From positions 1-11,555 of the forward strand of contig JBLHVV010000101.1 of the NCBI GenBank assembly GCA_047628755.1: 11,555 bases of DNA. Reading direction: 5' to 3'. The notes beneath the pieces are model-generated. The model did no database searches and had not been told where the DNA came from. It worked only from the letters and a program-made list of their open reading frames with translations. Every line of letters begins with the position of its first letter. Positions within the stretch are counted from its first letter, which is position 1. This document shows positions 1 to 7,643 of this stretch, piece by piece. A program made the position numbers and the translations under genes. This DNA is from Bermanella sp047628755. GTDB taxonomy: Bacteria > Pseudomonadota > Gammaproteobacteria > Pseudomonadales > Oceanobacteraceae.

Positions 1-877
1 TCGCCAGCATCACAATCGCCAGCATTACCAATGCAAAAAACAAAATAGGTTTAACACTAAAAGAAGGGGGACTAGGTAAAACTTCTTTTGCAGCCCGATA
101 CACAATTAAAGGGCCTATTTGGATCTTACCTAGAGCATAGCCACCCATTAAGCTGCGATCAGCAATAATATTTATTAGTCTTGGTATGCCGCCACTTAAT
201 TTATACAGCATAAAAAGTGCAGAGGCGGAGAATAAATGCTGAGAGCTGCCTGCAACTGACAACCTGTGATTAACATACTTGCCAAGCTGAGCGTAATTAA
301 GTGCGTTTAAATGATACCGTGCAGTGAATCTTTGATTGAGTTGGCGCATATCATATTGCTGCAGTCTAGCTTTTAGCTCTGGCTGCCCTAATAAAATAAT
401 TTGCAATAGTTTGTCTTCATGTGTCTCAAGATTGGTGAGCAATCTTATGAGTTCTAATACTTGGCTATCTAGATGCTGGGCTTCATCTACAATTAAAACG
501 CTGTAGCCCCCTGTTGAATAAACATCTAATAGAAACTCAGTTAGCCGTTCAATCAGGTGTACTTCTGAATCTGTGCTGGCACAAGTAATTTTGAATTCAC
601 GACAAATCAGCTGAAGCATTTCTAGTCTATCTAACTGAGGGTGCAATACTAAAGCAACCTCAGTATTACTAGGGACATTGGCTAGAAGATGCTTACAAAG
701 TGTCGTTTTACCCGTCCCTACCTCCCCGGTTAGCAAGACAAAGCCACCCCTGTGAAGCAAGCCATATTCTAAAGCTGCCAATGCCTCTTGATACTGGCCA
801 TTAGCATAAAGAAAGAATGGGTTTGGGGCGATGGTAAAGGGTCGCTGAGTGAGCGAAAAATGAGTTTCGTAGATCAT
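1..877 (-). CDS. ExeA/GspA-like AAA ATPase with C-terminal membrane segment (partial)
   Basis: The gene is cut by the left window edge after 292 codons, so its 3' end is missing. The protein opens with the ExeA/MshM-type pattern (Y-x-x-x-F-x-L-x-x-x-P-F at residues 3-14, then PNP-F-x-Y). It carries Walker A GEVGTGKT (51-58), Walker B VLIVDE (127-132), a sensor-1-like LGQPEL (163-168) and GGIPR (229-233), all typical of the GspA/ExeA/MshM AAA family. A hydrophobic stretch starts near residue 278 and looks like a membrane helix, so an ExeA-like periplasmic domain may follow outside the window. ExeA uses ATP to help place the type II secretin through peptidoglycan; MshM serves the MSHA pilus. 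The start at 877 lies 11 bp after the barrel gene, and no strong ribosome site is visible. No exeB, secretin or pilus gene is seen next to it, so the target is unknown. The family call is firm; the role is inference. Confidence 0.9.
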   Translation of the reverse strand, partial: MIYETHFSLTQRPFTIAPNPFFLYANGQYQEALAALEYGLLHRGGFVLLTGEVGTGKTTLCKHLLANVPSNTEVALVLHPQLDRLEMLQLICREFKITCASTDSEVHLIERLTEFLLDVYSTGGYSVLIVDEAQHLDSQVLELIRLLTNLETHEDKLLQIILLGQPELKARLQQYDMRQLNQRFTARYHLNALNYAQLGKYVNHRLSVAGSSQHLFSASALFMLYKLSGGIPRLINIIADRSLMGGYALGKIQIGPLIVYRAAKEVLPSPPSFSVKPILFFALVMLAIVMLA

Positions 878-888
878 ACCAGTATCAG

Positions 889-1947
889 TTAAAGAACAGG
901 CCAGCTTGCACCTAAGGTTATTTGCCAATGATTCGCACGATTATAATTAACATCGTCGAATGCCCATTTTACAGCTAGTCGCTCAGATTCATAGCTGAGT
1001 TTAAAGGTTTCGTTCAGAGTATCAACATATCCGCCTAAACCCCATGAATTTAACCCCAACCAAATAGATTCATGGCGAGCTAGCTTAACAAACTCGATAT
1101 GCGCGCTTGTCTCTTGCGAGCCATAATCTAAGGCATGGCTAAGGGCAGCAGTTAAACTATAAGGTAAGGATTGAGTGTCGGACCTGGCCTCGGTCTCCCT
1201 GAGTGAGCAAGCTGAAGGGCGTGCAATACAGCCGTTATCATAATTAACTTGGGACCAATGAATACGATTAAAAACATCTTGAAATGTTAATTTAGCTGAA
1301 AGACTAATGTTAATAATGTATTCCATTTCTAGGTCAAAGCTATGGCCATATCCTTTTGCACTGACGGGTGGAGGGCCAAAAACAGTATTAATCAGCTTAT
1401 TACGGCCGTAGAGGTAATCTAATTCATATTTATAGCTATACGCGCTCTCACTATTAGTGGGGTTAAGTAGCACCTTACCCAGCCCACTGATAACGGCCTG
1501 CTGACTAGACAAGCCCTTAAGGAAATATGCACTTATTTCTACACTTAGGTCGTCTACGGGGTAAAATTGATACTTCACAAATAGAGCATTCGATTTAGCG
1601 CTGTTAATACGAAGGGATAAAGGATAAATCCCTACCGGAACTTCATTACTTTCAAGTGCGCCATAAAACTCCGCTGTCTCGGCAGTAAAGGTCAGGTAGT
1701 GAGTTAATCTCTGCTCTACACCAAGCGTTATGTTACCGCCAACTGAAAACCAGCTCCCTACCCTTGCATCGCCATAAGCATAATCACCACGGCTATTTGA
1801 TGACCAATGGCTGGAATCGGCATTAAAATTAATGGCAGGGCTACTAATTTTACTAGAAAAATAAGAGCCAACCTCTAAAGCTTGGATATTTAAGGTAAAT
1901 ACTGACAACAGAAATACACTAACTATAGAGATTATTCCTGTGTACAT
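889..1947 (-). CDS. Candidate outer-membrane beta-barrel protein, function unknown
   Basis: The 352-aa protein begins with a hydrophobic signal-like segment and a possible signal peptidase I site after IQA (residue 23). The n-region lacks Lys or Arg, which is unusual. The mature part is rich in alternating polar/hydrophobic strands with many aromatic residues (for example around 65-90, 120-145, 205-225, 260-290 and 310-350), as in outer-membrane barrels. The last residue is Leu rather than the common Phe. The only two mature cysteines sit close together (C-x6-C, in NGCIARPSACS), suggesting a disulfide in an exposed loop. Its ATG shares a base with the stop of the upstream lipoprotein gene (TAATG). 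An in-frame TGA lies 24 bp upstream, so no longer version is likely. There is no clear Shine-Dalgarno sequence, which fits translational coupling. I do not recognise a named family. The localisation is inferred from sequence pattern only. Confidence 0.75.
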   Translation of the reverse strand: MYTGIISIVSVFLLSVFTLNIQALEVGSYFSSKISSPAINFNADSSHWSSNSRGDYAYGDARVGSWFSVGGNITLGVEQRLTHYLTFTAETAEFYGALESNEVPVGIYPLSLRINSAKSNALFVKYQFYPVDDLSVEISAYFLKGLSSQQAVISGLGKVLLNPTNSESAYSYKYELDYLYGRNKLINTVFGPPPVSAKGYGHSFDLEMEYIINISLSAKLTFQDVFNRIHWSQVNYDNGCIARPSACSLRETEARSDTQSLPYSLTAALSHALDYGSQETSAHIEFVKLARHESIWLGLNSWGLGGYVDTLNETFKLSYESERLAVKWAFDDVNYNRANHWQITLGASWPVL

Positions 1948-4796
1948 TAAAGAATCTGCCAGCTGCCATCAATATATCTAATAATATAGAAGCCATTCTC
2001 TTCCCGTAAACTGCCTAATAATTGTCCGTCATATCTGATAATGGCAAGAGGGTAATCATGAGATGGATTTGTATAAGTATCCTGATCTGAATAATCAAAT
2101 CCAAAAACAGTTAACGTGATATTTTCTTGCTGAATATAATAAATTAATGCGTCTTGATCTTTAGAGGACTGACCAGTAGCCAACCATAAGCTGTTATCTC
2201 CATAGGGTATTAAGCTGTCTATACCAAGTAACGAGCTTGAGTCCCCACCAATATAATTATGGGTCATGGAAAACCCCATTGTGACATTGTCTAAGTCTGG
2301 AGCCGTACCATTAAAGATCAGTAACATTCTTGGACCTTCATCACCTGCGCTATCAAGAAACCTAGATGTAAGTCTAAGATAAAAGCTGTCTATCCCTAGA
2401 TAAATAGGTTGGAATAAAGTAGCCGAAAAAACCGACACCTCAGAAAAACTTTTTAATGGATTCGGATAATCAATGTTATAAGTACCGCGACCATCAATAT
2501 TTACTTGGGGAATACAGCCGTTATCTTTAAGAAAGTCAAAGGTGGATACAACATCATCTATATTGCTTGGAAGTGCATTGCCATCGCAACCCAAAGAGGT
2601 AACTGACTGAGCTGTAAAACATCCCCATTCATTACCAATACGCAAGCATTGTTGTGCAACCTGATTAGCATCGGTTGCTGTGTTTTTATAAATAACTATC
2701 GCTGTCTCCCCCCCAGGATAAACTAAAGTTCCTAGCTTAGCGCTATCCGGAACATTAAGTTTAAGTAGTACCTTTAATTGGGCGTAGTCATCAATAGGCC
2801 ATTCATCATAACTGCCACGATCAAAAAAACTCACAGCAGACGCAAGCATTTGCGTTACCATTCCAGCTTCTGGAAGTTCATCATTTGAAATCCCGTTCGG
2901 TAAAGTAAACCATCCACCCTGATCTTTTATGAAACCAGAAGCGTCTAAATCAAATGACCCATAGTTTTTAAATTGAGTTGCATCAACATTGATTTCTAAG
3001 TCTGGAAACCTATTTGGAGAGTAATAGGTGTTTGCATTTTTACTAAAAAGCGTGAATCTAAAATCTAAAGAATCTCCAGCACCACCCTCAGCAGAAAATG
3101 TGCCTTCAATATTGCTAGAGAGAATATTGTAATGGAAGGGCGAGTTGACTTCATAAACATCCTTTGTACCTAGCAAAGTTATGTCAAGAGCGTCTGCATT
3201 AAATTGTAACGGCTTTACCGGATCATTGGATACAACGGTCATATCAGGAACGCTGATGTCGATTTTAAGCGGGGCTGGAGTCTCAGTATTTATTAGCGCA
3301 CTATTCAACCAAAAAACGATAGATGGTAGCTTGACATCAATGGCATTTAAAGTGACCTTTCCCTCTACCGTATTAATTATGGCTTTAGTAAAAGTAAATG
3401 TTTTTTTGGTAGGGGTTTGGCCAAGCTCATCATCAAAGCTACCAACTAAGTCGAGCTTAGTATAAGTGGTAGGAACTCCTTCTAATGTAAGTGAAGAGCC
3501 AATCAAAGCCAAGCTCACTTGATTATTGTCAGTATTAAAGCTGGCAATGCCATGAAGATCATGACTGGCATCGCAGCTGCCAGCCTCATCTCTTATACAT
3601 GTAAGTCCATAATCAGCCACTTTTACAATAGGCAGCATTAGGCTCTTTAGTGCAGGGCTTAAAGACTTACTGTAGTTCTCCCAATCGACCTCCGTAGTTA
3701 TAATATCCTGAGCAACATTTCCAGAATCAAAAAAAGAATTATAATTATTTAACTTAAAATCGGCAGCCCATCCTTGAATTTTTTCTACCATTGCCTGTGC
3801 ACTTTCTATTTTAGTAGAAATTTCAGGGTCATAAATAACAGGGATGTATTCCATTGGGGTATTTGTGGTAAAGGTCGGTATTGAGGCTGCAAATACTGTC
3901 GCCGCAGAAGCGAGGGCGGAAGTTGATTTTTCGTTAGTCTGGTATTCTGCCTCAACATCAACAACAGCTTGATACAATCTTTTTGCATCAATTTTACTCG
4001 GATAATCTGCATCAATATCTTTTAAAAAAACACCACCATTTTCTAGAAAGGTATCAGTCCACCAGTTCAGCGTCTCCATAAAAGAGTTGTTCTTAACAGC
4101 TGTTAATTTTTGAAGTGCAATTGACACAAGCCCATGCTTAGCGGATTCTATTTCAGAAACGGAGTCTTCTGCCAGAAAACCCTCATACCAAGGCTTAACG
4201 TTTACATGCAGGCCATTAGATAATTTAAATAATTGCTTTACCCTATGATTTGCTTCGTAAATTAAACTAGGGGTTAATATAGCGTTTCCTGAAATTGACC
4301 CGTCAGTAGTGAATCGTCCAAATGCAAAGCTTACTGCTAAGTGAGTCAAGGGTGTTATATTTAGTATTTCAAGTCCGGTAACAGAACTTACCGCGCCCCA
4401 CATTTCAAAATCCACTGGGGCATTGTACCAATCATCAAAATCAATACCCTCACCACTTTCATTGCTGCAACCGTCAGGCAGCACACAACGTATTTGAGTA
4501 TTTTCATCAGCCGTAGCAATCCCCACCAATGTGCCAGAGTAGGCACCTTGGATAGCGCCAGAAAAACCGCCATTTTCATCTGACGTATAAACATCACCAA
4601 AAAATGTACCATCACTTTGCCGTTGAGGTTGGCCATATTGATCAACGCCCACAAATTGAATTTTCGCATCACGTACGTTACCTGCCCAAAGGGAGCCAAT
4701 AAAATTTATTGGAGGCAATGCGCCAGCATTATTTTCAACCGAACTCTCACAGCCAGTCAAAAATAATAGGACTACTAATATTAATTTTTTATGCAT
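1947..4796 (-). CDS. Large lipoprotein of unknown function (949 aa)
   Basis: The ATG at 4796 gives a short, classic lipoprotein signal: basic HKK, a hydrophobic core, and lipobox LTGC with the lipidated Cys at residue 16. The open frame extends to a TTG at 4850, but that would bury the signal behind 18 residues; the ATG also has a TAGG ribosome site at suitable spacing. Ser follows closely after the Cys (C-E-S-S), and there is no Asp at +2, so outer-membrane sorting is expected by the E. coli rule. After a spacer, residues about 30-100 resemble a carboxypeptidase-regulatory/Ig-like strand module (DG-x-x-x-G-x-V-x-T-x-D-x-x-G-x-F). An ITPLTHLA stretch and a helical region follow (about 145-385), then a long beta-rich region to the C-terminus. 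The eight non-lipid cysteines form four near neighbours (104/110, 400/408, 717/726, 737/761). It leads a tight cluster with the barrel protein and the ATPase. I do not recognise the family. Confidence 0.85.
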   Translation of the reverse strand: MHKKLILVVLLFLTGCESSVENNAGALPPINFIGSLWAGNVRDAKIQFVGVDQYGQPQRQSDGTFFGDVYTSDENGGFSGAIQGAYSGTLVGIATADENTQIRCVLPDGCSNESGEGIDFDDWYNAPVDFEMWGAVSSVTGLEILNITPLTHLAVSFAFGRFTTDGSISGNAILTPSLIYEANHRVKQLFKLSNGLHVNVKPWYEGFLAEDSVSEIESAKHGLVSIALQKLTAVKNNSFMETLNWWTDTFLENGGVFLKDIDADYPSKIDAKRLYQAVVDVEAEYQTNEKSTSALASAATVFAASIPTFTTNTPMEYIPVIYDPEISTKIESAQAMVEKIQGWAADFKLNNYNSFFDSGNVAQDIITTEVDWENYSKSLSPALKSLMLPIVKVADYGLTCIRDEAGSCDASHDLHGIASFNTDNNQVSLALIGSSLTLEGVPTTYTKLDLVGSFDDELGQTPTKKTFTFTKAIINTVEGKVTLNAIDVKLPSIVFWLNSALINTETPAPLKIDISVPDMTVVSNDPVKPLQFNADALDITLLGTKDVYEVNSPFHYNILSSNIEGTFSAEGGAGDSLDFRFTLFSKNANTYYSPNRFPDLEINVDATQFKNYGSFDLDASGFIKDQGGWFTLPNGISNDELPEAGMVTQMLASAVSFFDRGSYDEWPIDDYAQLKVLLKLNVPDSAKLGTLVYPGGETAIVIYKNTATDANQVAQQCLRIGNEWGCFTAQSVTSLGCDGNALPSNIDDVVSTFDFLKDNGCIPQVNIDGRGTYNIDYPNPLKSFSEVSVFSATLFQPIYLGIDSFYLRLTSRFLDSAGDEGPRMLLIFNGTAPDLDNVTMGFSMTHNYIGGDSSSLLGIDSLIPYGDNSLWLATGQSSKDQDALIYYIQQENITLTVFGFDYSDQDTYTNPSHDYPLAIIRYDGQLLGSLREENGFYIIRYIDGSWQIL

Positions 4797-4802
4797 ATAA
4801 AA

Positions 4803-4806
4803 CCTA
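4803..4806 (-). promoter_or_regulatory. Ribosome binding site that decides the lipoprotein start
   Basis: On the minus strand TAGG ends 6 nt before the ATG at 4796. The next in-frame start further out is a TTG at 4850 that would put 18 polar and basic residues ahead of the lipoprotein signal. Together with the lipobox this favours the ATG. Confidence 0.55.
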
Positions 4807-4880
4807 GCGAGAATGTTTTTTATTTTTATTTTTATAACATAAGTCTCCAACTATAAGTTGTTTAGTTGGCGAGCATTTTT

Positions 4881-5843
4881 CTAGCGAGCTATTTTTTCGG
4901 ATTCTTCTGCAATCAGCGCTCTCATCCATTTATGTGGGGGATTGTGATGCACTAATGGGCTCCAAGCCATTTTTAATTCAAATGGTGGGATTTCGTATGG
5001 CGGCTCTACCATTGTCAGTTCTCCTGACCTAGCCTGCATTCTAGCGATTCTTGTTGGAAGTGTGGCAATTAAATCATTATTAGCCGCAAGTAAAGCTGGC
5101 ATCTGGTAGTGACGAGTAAACACACTTATATTACGCTTATGCCCTGCCCGCTCTAACGCCTCGTCAACCCAGCCAAGCTGCACGGCCTTGTCTCTAGTGG
5201 GGTTCACTCCTGTACCGACCCCCATGCCTGTCTTACTTACCCATATATGGTTAGCACTCAAATATCCTTCTAAGCAAAAGTTATTAAGAACTGCATTTCT
5301 GGGGTTCACTAAGCAAGAAAAGTCATCAGTCCATAACGTCTTTTGATGGAATGATTGGGGAAGCTCGTCAAAGCGGTTGATAGCCATGTCCACCTTACCC
5401 TGCTCTACATCTTTATAGGTAACATCTGACGGGGTTAAAAAGTCTAAGATTACTCCTGGAGCTTCAGAGCGAAGTCGCTTCACCATTGCAGGCACTAATG
5501 TGGCTTCGGCGTAGTCGCTAACCATTATTCGGTACACCCGTGAGCTGATCTGAGATTCAAATACGCCAGTTGGCTGAACTGCACTGTCAACGGCAGCAAG
5601 AATATTTCGTACTAAAGGCTGTAATTCTAATGCCCTTTCGGTAGCACTCATACCATCACTTGTGCGCACCAATACGGGGTCGCCGAACAATTCACGTAGT
5701 CGTTTAAGGCCATTACTCATAGCTGGTTGAGTGATGCCAAGGGCCTGAGCCGCCTTAGTTACGCTGCGTTCACGCAATAACACATCTAGATAGATCAACA
5801 GATTTAAATCGAAACGGTCCACATTCACCCCGTGAATACTCAT
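4881..5843 (-). CDS. LysR-family transcriptional regulator
   Basis: The 320-aa length is normal for LysR regulators. Residues 10-60 hold the winged helix-turn-helix (FDLNLL, then SVTKAAQALGITQPAMSNGLKRLR, split here as SVTKAAQALG and ITQPAMSNGLKRLR, ending FGDPVLVR), in the style of the NodD/LeuO branch. A periplasmic-binding-protein-like effector domain follows from about residue 100 to 315. The gene is divergent from aceA across 137 bp, the usual layout for a LysR regulator and its target, so control of aceA is a fair inference; the ligand is unknown. It also lies 84 bp upstream of, and in the same direction as, the lipoprotein operon, and could be co-transcribed with it or control it. The ATG at 5843 has no good Shine-Dalgarno site and overlaps a TATAAT-like hexamer. 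A GTG at codon 6 or 8 remains a possible alternative start. Confidence 0.93.
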   Translation of the reverse strand: MSIHGVNVDRFDLNLLIYLDVLLRERSVTKAAQALGITQPAMSNGLKRLRELFGDPVLVRTSDGMSATERALELQPLVRNILAAVDSAVQPTGVFESQISSRVYRIMVSDYAEATLVPAMVKRLRSEAPGVILDFLTPSDVTYKDVEQGKVDMAINRFDELPQSFHQKTLWTDDFSCLVNPRNAVLNNFCLEGYLSANHIWVSKTGMGVGTGVNPTRDKAVQLGWVDEALERAGHKRNISVFTRHYQMPALLAANNDLIATLPTRIARMQARSGELTMVEPPYEIPPFELKMAWSPLVHHNPPHKWMRALIAEESEKIAR

Positions 5844-5903
5844 TATAAGAGCTATAAATTAGAGAAATTATCATAAAACCCGTAAGATGCGCGAGTCATT
5901 TAA

Positions 5904-5915
5904 GAGGCGTGCCTC
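5904..5915. promoter_or_regulatory. Near-palindrome GAGGC-GT-GCCTC, possible operator
   Basis: Two perfect 5-bp arms are separated by 2 bp in the divergent LysR/aceA region, about 65 bp before the aceA start. The GC-rich arms stand out from AT-rich surroundings. A protein-binding site is plausible; a 2-nt gap is too short for a hairpin loop unless the inner pairs open. No T-N11-A LysR box is centred on it, so the protein involved is unknown. Confidence 0.3.
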
Positions 5916-5917
5916 AA

Positions 5918-5947
5918 TAAAGCTGCTATTTTTTAAATTCAGCTTTA
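5918..5947. promoter_or_regulatory. 8-bp inverted repeat TAAAGCTG-N14-CAGCTTTA upstream of aceA
   Basis: The arms at 5918-5925 and 5940-5947 are perfect reverse complements with an AT-rich 14-bp spacer. The repeat ends 33 bp before the aceA ATG. The separation between arm centres is 22 bp, about two helical turns, which suits a dimer or tetramer such as a LysR protein. It could instead form a hairpin in the aceA leader if transcription starts upstream of it. Repeat seen directly; role inferred. Confidence 0.4.
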
Positions 5948-5966
5948 GACAATTAACCCTAATTTT

Positions 5967-5972
5967 AAAGGA
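5967..5972 (+). promoter_or_regulatory. Ribosome binding site of aceA
   Basis: AAAGGA stands 8 nt before the ATG at 5981, a good match for a strongly translated gene. Confidence 0.6.
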
Positions 5973-5980
5973 TTGGACAT

Positions 5981-7570
5981 ATGTCAGCGATTCAAGACGA
6001 CATCAAATCTATTGCAGCTGCTCAAGAAGCCGCTACTTATTCATGGGATATTACCCCTGAATCAGCTGCTCGCATGCGTGCACAGAACAAATTCAAGACT
6101 GGCCTAGACATCGCTCAGTACACTGCAGACGTTATGCGTGCTGACATGGCTGCTTTCGATGCAGACAAAACTAAGTACACTCAGTCTTTAGGCTGCTGGC
6201 ACGGTTTTGTAGGTCAGCAAAAACTGATCTCTATTAAAAAGCATTTTGGCACTACTGATCGTAAATACCTGTACCTTTCTGGTTGGATGGTAGCTGCATT
6301 ACGCTCTGAGTTTGGTCCTCTTCCTGATCAGTCTATGCATGAAAAAACTACTGTTGCTGCACTGGTTAAAGAGCTTTACACTTTTCTACGTCAAGCTGAC
6401 GCACGTGAACTAGGCGGTCTTTTTCGCGATCTAGACGCTGCTCGTGAAGCTGGCAATGCGGCTGCAGAGAAAACTATCCAAGCTGCTATCGACGGTCACA
6501 CTACTCATGTAGTACCAATAATTGCTGATATCGATGCTGGTTTTGGTAACGCTGAAGCGACTTACCTAATGGCTAAGCAAATGATCGAGGCAGGCGCATG
6601 CGCACTTCAGATCGAAAACCAAGTTGCAGATGAAAAGCAATGCGGACACCAAGACGGTAAAGTAACGGTACCTCATGCTGATTTTCACTCTAAAATCCGT
6701 GCTTTGCGTTATGCATTCCTAGAATGTGGCATCGACAACGGTTTAATCGTTGCTCGTACTGATTCTGAAGGCGCTGGCCTTACAAAAGAAATCGCAGTAG
6801 TTAAAGAAGCGGGTGATCAAGGCGATATCTACAACTCTTACTTAGATGTTGAAGAAATTGACGTAGCTGACATGGCTGAGGGCGATGTTGTATTTAATCG
6901 CGGCGGCAAACTTGTTCGTCCTAAGCGTTTACCTTCTGGCCTATACCAATTCCGCGCTGGAACTGGTGAAGAGCGTTGTGTTTTTGATTCTGTTGAAGCA
7001 ATCAAAGCCGGTGCAGATTTAATCTGGATCGAAACGGCTACTCCATCTGTTAAAGATATCGCTGATATGATGAACGAAGTTCGCAAAGAAATTCCAGATG
7101 CGAAACTTGTTTACAATAACAGCCCATCATTTAACTGGACTCTTAACTTCCGTCAGCAAACTTTTGACGCAATGGTTGAAGCTGGAACTGATGTTTCTGC
7201 ATACGATCGTGCAGATCTAATGAACGCTAAGTATGACGACTCTGAATTGTCTGCTGCTGCTGATGCTCGCATCCAGTCTTTCCAATCTGATACTGCTCGT
7301 GAAGCTAATATTTTCCACCACCTGATTACTCTTCCTACTTATCATACAACTGCATTGTCTGTTGATAACCTAGCGAAAGAATACTTTGGTGATGCTGGTA
7401 TGCTTGGCTATGTTGCTGGCGTTCAACGTAAAGAAATCCGTCAGGGTATCGCATGCGTTAAACACCAAAACATGTCAGGTTCTGACATGGGCGATGACCA
7501 CAAAGAATACTTTGCTGGTGAAAACGCTCTTAAAGCAGGCGGCGCAAATAACACTTCTAACCAGTTCTAA
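5981..7570 (+). CDS. aceA: Isocitrate lyase (glyoxylate shunt)
   Basis: The enzyme splits isocitrate into glyoxylate and succinate in the cytosol, allowing growth on acetate, fatty acids and other C2-yielding substrates. The 529-aa length and sequence match the longer Pseudomonas-type isocitrate lyases rather than the roughly 434-aa E. coli form. Visible marks are SGW (100-102), the Mg-binding DIDAGFGN (183-190), the signature KQCGHQDGK with catalytic Cys221, the ARTDS segment (258-262) and NNSPSFNW (379-386) that binds substrate. The gene has its own terminator and no aceB or aceK beside it, so malate synthase must lie elsewhere. The divergent LysR gene is a likely regulator. Codon choice is clearly biased (Arg mostly CGT/CGC) and richer in G+C than the flanking genes, as expected for high expression. 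Confidence 0.98.
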   Translation: MSAIQDDIKSIAAAQEAATYSWDITPESAARMRAQNKFKTGLDIAQYTADVMRADMAAFDADKTKYTQSLGCWHGFVGQQKLISIKKHFGTTDRKYLYLSGWMVAALRSEFGPLPDQSMHEKTTVAALVKELYTFLRQADARELGGLFRDLDAAREAGNAAAEKTIQAAIDGHTTHVVPIIADIDAGFGNAEATYLMAKQMIEAGACALQIENQVADEKQCGHQDGKVTVPHADFHSKIRALRYAFLECGIDNGLIVARTDSEGAGLTKEIAVVKEAGDQGDIYNSYLDVEEIDVADMAEGDVVFNRGGKLVRPKRLPSGLYQFRAGTGEERCVFDSVEAIKAGADLIWIETATPSVKDIADMMNEVRKEIPDAKLVYNNSPSFNWTLNFRQQTFDAMVEAGTDVSAYDRADLMNAKYDDSELSAAADARIQSFQSDTAREANIFHHLITLPTYHTTALSVDNLAKEYFGDAGMLGYVAGVQRKEIRQGIACVKHQNMSGSDMGDDHKEYFAGENALKAGGANNTSNQF

Positions 7571-7615
7571 TCTATTTTTAGAATTGGCTAGCTAGGCGTT
7601 GTGTTTAGTGTGTTA

Positions 7616-7643
7616 AAAAAAACGACCTCCGGGTCGTTTTTTT
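7616..7643 (+). terminator. Intrinsic terminator after aceA
   Basis: A 12-bp stem (7616-7627 with 7632-7643) made of an A-tract plus ACGACC pairs with GGTCG followed by seven T. The loop is TCCG, a stable UNCG-type tetraloop in RNA. The symmetric A and T tracts would allow action in both directions, but the gene to the right runs on the plus strand, so its evident job is to isolate aceA from the FIST gene. Confidence 0.92.

Larger units (their letters stand above)
5844..5980. promoter_or_regulatory. Divergent LysR/aceA intergenic control region
   Basis: This 137-bp stretch separates the divergent starts of the LysR gene and aceA, so both promoters should lie here. It is AT-rich and contains two inverted repeats listed separately. 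On the minus strand a TATGAT-like -10 stands 17 nt after a weak TGACTC-like -35; this is only suggestive. I could not place a convincing -35/-10 pair for aceA. Confidence 0.5.

Noticed and set aside
1..25. Direct repeat of TCGCCAGCAT at 1-10 and 16-25.
   Set aside because: It lies inside the ATPase gene and encodes the repeated Met-Leu-Ala of a hydrophobic membrane segment; low-complexity coding explains it.
3181..3465. 94-codon open frame on the plus strand.
   Set aside because: It is antisense to the well-supported lipoprotein gene, has no ribosome site and no recognisable domain.
4388..4699. 103-codon minus-strand frame, and a similar 69-codon one at 3806-4015.
   Set aside because: Both are shifted-frame readings of the lipoprotein gene with unlikely composition (Met- and Leu-rich) and no start signals.
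4797..4850. Longer lipoprotein start at TTG 4850.
   Set aside because: It would add 18 residues before a complete lipoprotein signal; the ATG at 4796 has TAGG at good spacing.
6838..7086. 82-codon minus-strand frame within aceA, and a 69-codon plus frame at 7386-7595.
   Set aside because: Shadows of the strongly codon-biased aceA gene.
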